Shown one piece after another: positions 1-4,033 of a DNA stretch of 5,755 nucleotides. The notes beneath the pieces are model-generated. The model saw only the letters and a list, made by a program, of their open reading frames with translations, did no database searches and was not told the DNA's origin. This stretch comes from Pseudonocardiales bacterium (GTDB lineage: Bacteria; Actinomycetota; Actinomycetes; Mycobacteriales; Pseudonocardiaceae): positions 1 through 5,755 of the forward strand of contig JACDBJ010000420.1 of NCBI GenBank assembly GCA_013695005.1, written 5' to 3'. Numbering within the stretch: the stretch's first letter is position 1; each line of letters starts with the position of its first letter. Made by a program: the position numbers and the translations under genes.

Positions 1-164
1 CACCACAGCTGTCCGGGCATCGCACGCCGGTCCCCGGCCTGTTCGTCTCCGGCGGTGGGACGGCGCCGACCGCCGGCATCGCGGGGGTGCCGGGACAAGC
101 CGCGGCACTCGCCGTCCTGCGTACCCAACGGGGCCGGCGCCGGGGGCGGCGAGGAGAGGGCTGA
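1..164 (+). CDS. C-terminal end of a FAD-dependent oxidoreductase (phytoene desaturase / amine oxidase-like), partial
   Basis: The gene is cut by the left edge. Complete codons run from position 3 to the TGA at 162-164, giving 53 residues. The visible stretch contains PVPGLFVSGGGTAPTAGIAG followed by VPGQAAALAVL. This resembles the C-terminal FAD-contacting segment of phytoene-desaturase-type and flavin amine oxidase-type proteins, where a 'PGL-hydrophobic-GxGTxPxGGxxGxxG' pattern precedes a final helix ending in Ala-Val-Leu. The last 14 residues are a loose Arg/Gly-rich tail (TQRGRRRGRRGEG) with no known role. Only 32 bases separate its stop from the next start, so it may be co-transcribed with the ABC genes. 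Family assignment rests on this short motif only. The substrate is not inferable, and another Rossmann-type flavoprotein remains possible. Confidence 0.6.
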   Translation, partial: PQLSGHRTPVPGLFVSGGGTAPTAGIAGVPGQAAALAVLRTQRGRRRGRRGEG

Positions 165-185
165 CCGCGCGCGGCCGGGTTACCA

Positions 186-196
186 GGTGGGGCAGG
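186..196 (+). promoter_or_regulatory. Ribosome binding site of the ABC ATPase gene
   Basis: The purine-rich stretch GGTGGGGCAGG sits directly before ATG 197 and a second in-frame ATG at 203. GGTGG is about 6 bases from the first ATG and GGCAGG about 6 from the second. Tandem GTG codons at 236 and 239 also follow a G-rich run (GGGGGGTGG), so the true start could be up to 15 codons later. A 10-base palindrome (CCGCGCGCGG, 165-174) lies just after the upstream stop. It has no loop or T-tract, so it does not look like a terminator. Confidence 0.4.
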
Positions 197-1477
197 ATGA
201 CCATGCCGCCAGGTGTGTGCGGTGACGGGGGGTGGGTGGTGCACGACGGCAGCGGCCGGCTCGTGGTGGCGAACCTCAGCAAGCAGTTCGGGCCGGTCAA
301 CGCGGTGCAGGACCTCAGTTTCAGCGTCGAGCCCGGAAGCGTGACCGGCTTCGTCGGCCCGAACGGCTCCGGCAAGACGACGACACTGCGTGCGCTGCTG
401 GGCCTGGTGGTCCCGACCAGCGGGCACACCACGATCAACGGGGTGCCGTTCGGGCGGCTCGGCAACCCGGCGCGGGTCGTCGGCGCCGTGCTGGAGACCC
501 AGGGCTTCCATCCTGGCCGCAGTGCGCGCAACCACCTGCTGTCCTACTGCGCCGCGATCGGTGTGGCCGAGATCAGGGCCGAGCAGCTGCTCGACCTCGT
601 CGGGCTGACCACCGCCGCGCACCGCGGAGCCGGCAGCTTCTCGATGGGGATGCGCCAGCGGCTCGCGCTGGCCACCGCGCTGCTCGGCGACCCCCAGGTG
701 CTGATCCTGGACGAGCCGGCCAACGGACTGGACCCCGAGGGCATCGCGTGGCTGCGTGGCTTCATGCGCAGCTTCGCCAGCGGCGGCCGCACCGTCCTGG
801 TGTCCAGCCACCTGCTCGCCGAGATGGAGCAGACCGTCGACCAGCTCGTGATCATCAGCCGTGGCCAGTGCGTCTACCAGGGCCAGCTCGACGAGCTGCG
901 CGGCAGGCAGCGCCGCCGGGTACTGGTGCAGTGCGCGGACCGGGCCACTCTCGCCGCCGCGCTGGCCGGAAACGGCATCGTCGAGGTGGACGCGCTGCCC
1001 GACGGCCGGCTCGCGGTCACCGGTGCGACCGCCGCTCAGATCGGCGAGATCGCGTTGGGCGCCGGGGTGGCCGTGCACGGGATGGTGGAGGAGACGGCCG
1101 ACCTCGAGCAGCTGTTCTTCCAGCTGACCGCGGGGCAGTACGCGCCGATGGCGGCCGCGGGCGGTTACCCGGTGGCGGCGCCGGCCGGGCTGGGTCCACC
1201 AGCCGGGTACGGCATGTCCGCCGGGTACGGCCCGCCACCTGCGTACGGGCCCCCGGGGTACGGCCCACCTCCTGCGTACGGGCCCCCGGGGTACGGCCCA
1301 CCTCCTGGCTACGGCTACCAGCAACCGCCCGCCTACCCGAGGGCTCCTGAGCCGCCAGCCGGCTACCAGCCGCCGCCCGCCTACCCGTCGCCCGCCGAGC
1401 CACCGGCCGCCGAACCACCGGCCGCCGAACCACCGGCCGCCGAACCGGCAGATCCGGCGAAGGACGGGCAGCGCTGA
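197..1477 (+). CDS. ABC-2 type transporter ATP-binding protein with repetitive Pro/Tyr/Gly-rich C-terminal tail
   Basis: This is the cytoplasmic ATPase that should power the membrane protein encoded next. All nucleotide-binding motifs are visible: Walker A GPNGSGKT (54-61), Q-loop Gln102, signature FSMGMRQR (148-155), Walker B VLILDEP (168-174), D-loop NGLDP (176-180) and switch His205. The FSMGMRQR signature and the stretch HPGRSARNHL are typical of the BcrA-like ABC-2 ATPases. An accessory domain runs to about residue 316, where such proteins normally end at 300-320 residues. Residues 317-426 are extra and low-complexity: YGPPPAYGPPG repeats, then EPPAA repeats, with codon-level tandem duplication. 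The gene ends in TGATG, sharing one base with the permease, which suggests translational coupling. Start choice is uncertain (ATG 197, ATG 203, GTG 236 or 239); the first 20 residues are not conserved-looking. The transported substrate is unknown. Confidence 0.93.
   Translation: MTMPPGVCGDGGWVVHDGSGRLVVANLSKQFGPVNAVQDLSFSVEPGSVTGFVGPNGSGKTTTLRALLGLVVPTSGHTTINGVPFGRLGNPARVVGAVLETQGFHPGRSARNHLLSYCAAIGVAEIRAEQLLDLVGLTTAAHRGAGSFSMGMRQRLALATALLGDPQVLILDEPANGLDPEGIAWLRGFMRSFASGGRTVLVSSHLLAEMEQTVDQLVIISRGQCVYQGQLDELRGRQRRRVLVQCADRATLAAALAGNGIVEVDALPDGRLAVTGATAAQIGEIALGAGVAVHGMVEETADLEQLFFQLTAGQYAPMAAAGGYPVAAPAGLGPPAGYGMSAGYGPPPAYGPPGYGPPPAYGPPGYGPPPGYGYQQPPAYPRAPEPPAGYQPPPAYPSPAEPPAAEPPAAEPPAAEPADPAKDGQR
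1226..1315 (+). repeat. Tandem 33-bp in-frame repeat in the ATPase tail
   Basis: Two full copies, 1226-1258 and 1259-1291, differ at two bases. A third copy starts at 1292, matches copy 2 for its first 16 bases, and then diverges. Each unit encodes YGPPPAYGPPG. The length is a multiple of three, so gain or loss of a unit would keep the reading frame. The near-identity at DNA level suggests recent duplication by slippage or unequal recombination. Confidence 0.9.
1397..1447 (+). repeat. Tandem 15-bp in-frame repeat (EPPAA)
   Basis: Three copies of 15 bases at 1397-1411, 1412-1426 and 1427-1441 encode EPPAA, and a partial fourth (GAACCG) follows. Copies 2 and 3 are identical and copy 1 differs at one base (GAG for GAA). 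They form the acidic, Pro/Ala-rich end of the ATPase tail, just before the stop and the permease start. Confidence 0.88.
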
Positions 1478-2259
1478 TGGGCGGGCTGCTGACGGCGGAG
1501 TGGCGCAAGACCAGGTCCACCAAGCTGTGGTGGGGGCTGCTGATCCCCATCTGCCTGCTGTCCGCGCTGATCAACGTCTTCGGTGGCGCGCTGGCGATCA
1601 GCGGCGCCTTCGGTTCGGGTGGCCTCGCCGATCAGGCGGTGGTGCTCGCGATGGCCACCGCGCTCTCGCTTGGCGGCATCCTCGTGGTCGTCTTCGGCAT
1701 CGTGTCGGTGTCCGGCGAGTTCCGACACCGCACCATCACCACCACTTACCTGACCGGCGGGACCAGGACGTCGGTGCTTGTCGTGAAGAGCGTCTTCGCG
1801 GCTGCCGTCGGTGCGGCGTACGCGATGGCGATCGAGCTGGTGGGGATCGGGGCGGCGCTGCTCGGGCAGGGCAGCGCGTCGTTCGGCGACCCCGGCCGGT
1901 TGGCGGTGCTGTGCGTCATGGGTGTGGTGGTGCTCGCGACGTGGGCGGTGTTCGGCGTGCTGTTCGGCGCCCTGGTGAGCAACCTGCTGGCCGCCGTGAT
2001 CAGCGCGCTGACCTACCTGCTCATCGTGGAGAACGTCCTGCAGGCGGTCCTCGCCAGCTCACGGGCGGCCGTCGCCGGCTACCTCCTGCCCGGCGAGGCC
2101 CCTGGCGCGGCGTTGATCTCCTACGCGCTCGGGGGCAGGTCGTCCCGGGTGTACAACGACATCCCGCCATGGCCCGCGGCGCTGCTCGCCTTCGCCGTCT
2201 ACACCGTCGTCCTCGGAGCAGTCGGCTGGGCGATCAGCCAGCGCCGCGACGTGACCTGA
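1477..2259 (+). CDS. ABC-2 type transporter permease, six membrane helices
   Basis: This 260-residue integral membrane protein has about six hydrophobic segments, near residues 17-41, 54-78, 98-130, 141-165, 168-190 and 233-253. The N-terminus (LLTAEWRKTRSTKLWW) has the short basic cytoplasmic lead-in usual for ABC-2 permeases. After helix 2 comes SGEFRHRTITTTYL, the 'EFR-x-x-TI-T-T' segment conserved in this permease family. Length and topology match the partner of a BcrA-like ATPase. ATG 1477 overlaps the ATPase stop by one base and is the only sensible start. The complex is probably two ATPases plus two permeases in the cytoplasmic membrane. Direction is more likely export, as for relatives that export peptides or antibiotics, but this is family-level inference and the substrate is unknown. 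Confidence 0.92.
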   Translation: MGGLLTAEWRKTRSTKLWWGLLIPICLLSALINVFGGALAISGAFGSGGLADQAVVLAMATALSLGGILVVVFGIVSVSGEFRHRTITTTYLTGGTRTSVLVVKSVFAAAVGAAYAMAIELVGIGAALLGQGSASFGDPGRLAVLCVMGVVVLATWAVFGVLFGALVSNLLAAVISALTYLLIVENVLQAVLASSRAAVAGYLLPGEAPGAALISYALGGRSSRVYNDIPPWPAALLAFAVYTVVLGAVGWAISQRRDVT

Positions 2260-2285
2260 CCGGGCCGGGCTGGGCCGGGACCGCC
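2260..2285. other. Convergent intergenic gap
   Basis: Only 26 bases separate the permease stop from the reductase stop on the other strand. The sequence is G/C-rich (CCGGGCCGGGCTGGGCCGGG). It can form only a weak, imperfect stem with no T-tract, so no intrinsic terminator can be called here. Transcripts from the two sides may overlap at their 3' ends. Confidence 0.4.
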
Positions 2286-3128
2286 TCAACCGTTGAAGCT
2301 GTCCGGGTGCGGCCCGATGCGGTGCCCGTTCTCCAGCGCGGTGATCGTCTCGTGGTCTTCGGGGGTGAGCTCGAAGTCGAAGACCTCGATGTTCTCCGCG
2401 ATCCGCTCCGGCGTACGGGACTTGGGGATGACGACGTTGCCCAGCTCGATGTGCCACCGCAGCAGGACCTGCGCCGGGGTCTTGCCGTGCGCGTCCGCGA
2501 TCCGTCGCACCGAGGCGTCGTCCAGCAGCTCGCCGCGCGCCAGCGGGCTCCAGGCCTCGGTGACGATGCCGTGCTCGGCGTGGAAGCCACGCAGCTCGCG
2601 CTGCGGCAGGTTGGGGTGCAGCTCGACCTGGTTGACGGCCGGGACGGTCTCGGTCTCGTCGATCAGCCGCTGCAGGTGCTCGATGCCGAAGTTGGACACG
2701 CCGATCGAGCGCACCCTGCCCTCGGCGAGGATCTTCTCCATGGCCCGCCAGGTCTCGACGTAGCGGTCGCGGCCCGGTGCGGGCCAGTGGATCAGGTAGA
2801 GGTCGAGGTAGTCCAGGCCGAGCTTGCCGAGGCTGAGGTCGAACGCCGCTAGTGCCCGGTCGTGACCCTGGTCGAGGTTCCACACCTTCGTGGTGATGAA
2901 CAGCTCGTCGCGGGGCAGGTCAGCATCCGCGATGGCCGCCCCGACCTCAGCCTCGTTGTTGTAGGCCGCGGCGGTGTCGATGTGGCGGTAGCCGACGTCG
3001 AGCGCGGCGGCGACCACCGCCTGCGTCTCGTTCGGCTCCACGAGGAACACGCCCAGCCCCAGTTGCGGGATCTCGACGCCGTTGTTTCCGGTGATGTTCG
3101 AAACGTTGCCCATGGCCGTTGGTAACAC
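2286..3128 (-). CDS. Aldo/keto reductase, AKR5-like (2,5-diketo-D-gluconate reductase family)
   Basis: This soluble NAD(P)H-dependent oxidoreductase should reduce a carbonyl group to an alcohol. Its 280 residues are the normal length for the AKR5 (Dkg-like) group. The catalytic tetrad is complete: Asp51 and Tyr56 in GYRHIDTAAAYNNE, Lys81 in ITTKVW, and His114 in LIHWP. Further family marks are GVSNF (143-147), NQVELHP (166-172), and the coenzyme-phosphate loop IPKSRTPERIAEN (234-246), whose Lys/Arg pattern favours NADPH. The start is uncertain. GTG 3128 has a weak GGTGG upstream, while ATG 3113 gives a more family-like N-terminus (MGNVSNITGNNGVEIPQLGLG) but no clear ribosome binding site. It begins 28-43 bases after the acidic gene on the same strand, so the two may share an mRNA. 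The natural substrate is not inferable. Confidence 0.95.
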   Translation of the reverse strand: MLPTAMGNVSNITGNNGVEIPQLGLGVFLVEPNETQAVVAAALDVGYRHIDTAAAYNNEAEVGAAIADADLPRDELFITTKVWNLDQGHDRALAAFDLSLGKLGLDYLDLYLIHWPAPGRDRYVETWRAMEKILAEGRVRSIGVSNFGIEHLQRLIDETETVPAVNQVELHPNLPQRELRGFHAEHGIVTEAWSPLARGELLDDASVRRIADAHGKTPAQVLLRWHIELGNVVIPKSRTPERIAENIEVFDFELTPEDHETITALENGHRIGPHPDSFNG

Positions 3129-3156
3129 GCGCCACCACGATCAGCATTCCGGAGCT

Positions 3157-3711
3157 TCAGTTCACGACGACGTCGCCATCCCCGGGTCCGGCGACACCGC
3201 CGTAGTCTGTGGATCCGTCCAGGTCGCTCTCGGGCCCGGTGGCGCCGCCGAAGTCGGGCTGGTCGTCATATGCCTCCGCCACGTCGTCCCAGGCGCCGGC
3301 AACAACCCCGGCGTCAGGCTGACTGTCGTACGCCTCAACAGCGGATGCGCTGGTTCCACCAGAACCGCCGAAGTCGACCGGACCGTGGTACGCCTGCGCA
3401 GCGGGGTAAGCGAGTCCGGCAGAGCCGCCGCCGAAGTCGATCTGTGCGTCGTACGCCTCGCCGGCGCCGCCCGCGCCGAGGTCGGCAATCGGCCGATCCA
3501 GACCGTCCAGGACTGCGGGGTCGAAGTCGGGATCGACGTCCGGTTGAGCCGGATCAGGTGCCTCCGAGATCGCTCGGTTGTGCAGTTCGTCCTGAACGGC
3601 CTCCCGCTGCTGCGGACTCAACCCCGCACTGTCGGAGAACTCCAGGTCGGCCAGCTGATCGTCGGTGAACGCCTCCAACGGCATCTCACTTGGCGGCACC
3701 TCATGCCACAC
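3157..3711 (-). CDS. Unrecognised very acidic protein with about 20-residue repeats; 5' end uncertain
   Basis: I do not recognise the family. Read from GTG 3711, the protein has 184 residues with no Lys, three Arg and many Asp/Glu, so its pI must be very low. Residues 10-50 look like a short helical region (FTDDQLADLEFSD, then SPQQREAVQDELHNRA). Residues 86-156 hold four repeats of the form AYDxQxDFGG every 20-21 residues, followed by a degenerate fifth. No signal peptide or membrane helix is seen. GTG 3711 is probably not the true start. The frame is open back to 3828, and that stretch reads like real protein (YVDEAGNRYEATHDTTSGGW, then HTGYQDPGG) but contains no ATG, GTG or TTG. A well-placed ATG with a strong ribosome binding site lies at 3886 in another frame. 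The gene may be frameshifted. That this strand codes is supported by the composition and repeat regularity. Confidence 0.7.
   Translation of the reverse strand: MWHEVPPSEMPLEAFTDDQLADLEFSDSAGLSPQQREAVQDELHNRAISEAPDPAQPDVDPDFDPAVLDGLDRPIADLGAGGAGEAYDAQIDFGGGSAGLAYPAAQAYHGPVDFGGSGGTSASAVEAYDSQPDAGVVAGAWDDVAEAYDDQPDFGGATGPESDLDGSTDYGGVAGPGDGDVVVN
3244..3456 (-). repeat. Imperfect protein-level repeat, AYDxQxDFGG, about 60-bp period
   Basis: Four units begin at residues 86, 107, 127 and 147 (counted from GTG 3711): AYDAQIDFGG, AYHGPVDFGG, AYDSQPDAGV and AYDDQPDFGG. A degenerate fifth (STDYGG) starts at 167. The DNA is diverged between units, unlike the near-identical repeats in the ATPase tail, which suggests an older duplication kept by selection. 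Gly/Ala/Ser linkers join the units. Confidence 0.75.
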
Positions 3712-3823
3712 CCCACCCGGGTCCTGATACCCGGTATGCCAGCCCCCACTGGTCGTGTCATGGGTGGCCTCATACCGGTTGCCGGCCTCGTCGACGTAGG
3801 CGTTTCCGGTTACGCCGCGGCGG

Positions 3824-3886
3824 TCACGTCACGCCCCGCATGACGGACGCTACGAACCGCTGTGTGCTGGCTTGGTTACGAACCAT
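3824..3886 (-). CDS. 20-codon ORF with strong ribosome binding site; probable true 5' end of the acidic gene, out of frame
   Basis: ATG 3886 opens a frame reading MVRNQASTQRFVASVMRGVT, then TGA at 3826-3824. Upstream is AGGGGAGG (3898-3891), a better Shine-Dalgarno match than those of the other leftward starts here, 4 bases from the ATG. Skipping one base after the last codon (ACG, 3829-3827) joins this peptide to the long acidic frame: ...MRGVT then DRRGVTGNAYVDEAG. The two frames are both free of stops for only a few bases here, so a switch could happen only at this spot. Three readings fit: a one-base indel (mutation or sequencing error), programmed +1 frameshifting at ACG-TGA-C, or an independent short leader peptide. 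The indel is the simplest. Confidence 0.45.
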   Translation of the reverse strand: MVRNQASTQRFVASVMRGVT

Positions 3887-3890
3887 CGAC

Positions 3891-3898
3891 CCTCCCCT
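3891..3898 (-). promoter_or_regulatory. Strong Shine-Dalgarno sequence before ATG 3886
   Basis: AGGGGAGG on the minus strand is complementary to the 3' end of 16S rRNA over several bases and ends 4 bases before ATG 3886. It marks the most credible translation start for the leftward unit, even though the frame it opens stops after 20 codons. Confidence 0.55.
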
Positions 3899-3952
3899 GC
3901 CACCGACCGGCCGCTCGGCGCGAGTAAGAGGAACCGGTCGTTGAGCTGATCA

Positions 3953-3958
3953 ATTCTA
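3953..3958 (-). promoter_or_regulatory. Candidate -10 element (TAGAAT) for the leftward unit
   Basis: TAGAAT on the minus strand fits the actinobacterial TANNNT -10 consensus and lies in the most AT-rich patch of the intergenic region (about 3940-3960). It would place the RNA start near 3946 and leave about 60 bases of leader before ATG 3886. No good -35 is found at 16-19 bases: TTGACC at 3971-3966 is far too close. The inverted pair TTGA/TCAA (3941-3944, 3950-3953) next to it could be an operator, but it is short. Confidence 0.33.
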
Positions 3959-4021
3959 CCCGGCCGGTCAAGGTTGCCTGGGCCTTCGACTACTCCGGAG
4001 CGGGCCCGCGCCGCTTCGACC

Positions 4022-4027
4022 TAGCCT
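4022..4027 (+). promoter_or_regulatory. Candidate -10 element (TAGCCT) for a leaderless exporter mRNA
   Basis: TAGCCT matches TANNNT and ends six bases before GTG 4034, so transcription would begin at the start codon itself. The GGGA before the GTG is too close for a normal Shine-Dalgarno, which also fits leaderless translation, common in actinobacteria. No -35 match is present. An in-frame TAG at 4022-4024 excludes any start further upstream. Confidence 0.4.
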
Positions 4028-4033
4028 GGGACC

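Larger units (their letters stand above)
3887..4033. other. Divergent intergenic region between the acidic gene and the ABC exporter
   Basis: About 150 bases hold the control signals for both directions. Visible elements are the ribosome binding site at 3891-3898, a 7-base inverted repeat CGACCGG/CCGGTCG (3904-3910 and 3934-3940), another CCGGTC at 3964-3969, the AT-rich patch with the leftward -10, and a rightward -10 candidate at 4022-4027. No plausible gene was found in it. Confidence 0.5.

Noticed and set aside
148..155. Signature motif FSMGMRQR of the first ATPase as a degenerate site (codon numbers within that gene)
   Set aside because: This form (S-x-G-M-R-Q-R) is normal in BcrA-like ABC-2 ATPases, so it is not a sign of inactivity.
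1226..1315. 33-bp repeats as a possible CRISPR array
   Set aside because: The copies are directly adjacent with no spacers, in frame, and encode a low-complexity peptide.
1017..1574. Long minus-strand open frame opposite the ATPase tail, rich in Arg/Pro (185 codons)
   Set aside because: It is the antisense of the GC-rich repeat region, where stops are rare. Composition is Arg/Pro/Ser low-complexity with no recognisable domain.
2260..2285. Bidirectional terminator between the convergent genes
   Set aside because: The GGCC-rich stretch pairs over only about four bases and has no T-tract on either strand.
1500..2852. 450-codon plus-strand frame across the permease and the reductase
   Set aside because: It overlaps two clear genes in another frame and strand, and it is Arg/Gly/Ala-rich with no motifs: a high-GC shadow.
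2059..2883. 274-codon minus-strand frame inside the reductase and permease
   Set aside because: Out-of-frame reading of the reductase gene, Arg/Pro/Ala-rich, while the reductase frame has a full catalytic tetrad.
3082..3843. 253-codon plus-strand frame opposite the acidic gene
   Set aside because: It covers the same DNA as the acidic protein. It is Val/Arg/Gly-rich with no domain-like organisation, and the minus strand has regular repeats and domain-like sequence. Some doubt remains because the minus frame has a 5' problem.
3690..3944. 84-codon plus-strand frame (MAAPHATPHPGPD...)
   Set aside because: Low-complexity Pro/His/Arg composition, no ribosome binding site, and antisense to the coding-like 5' part of the acidic gene.
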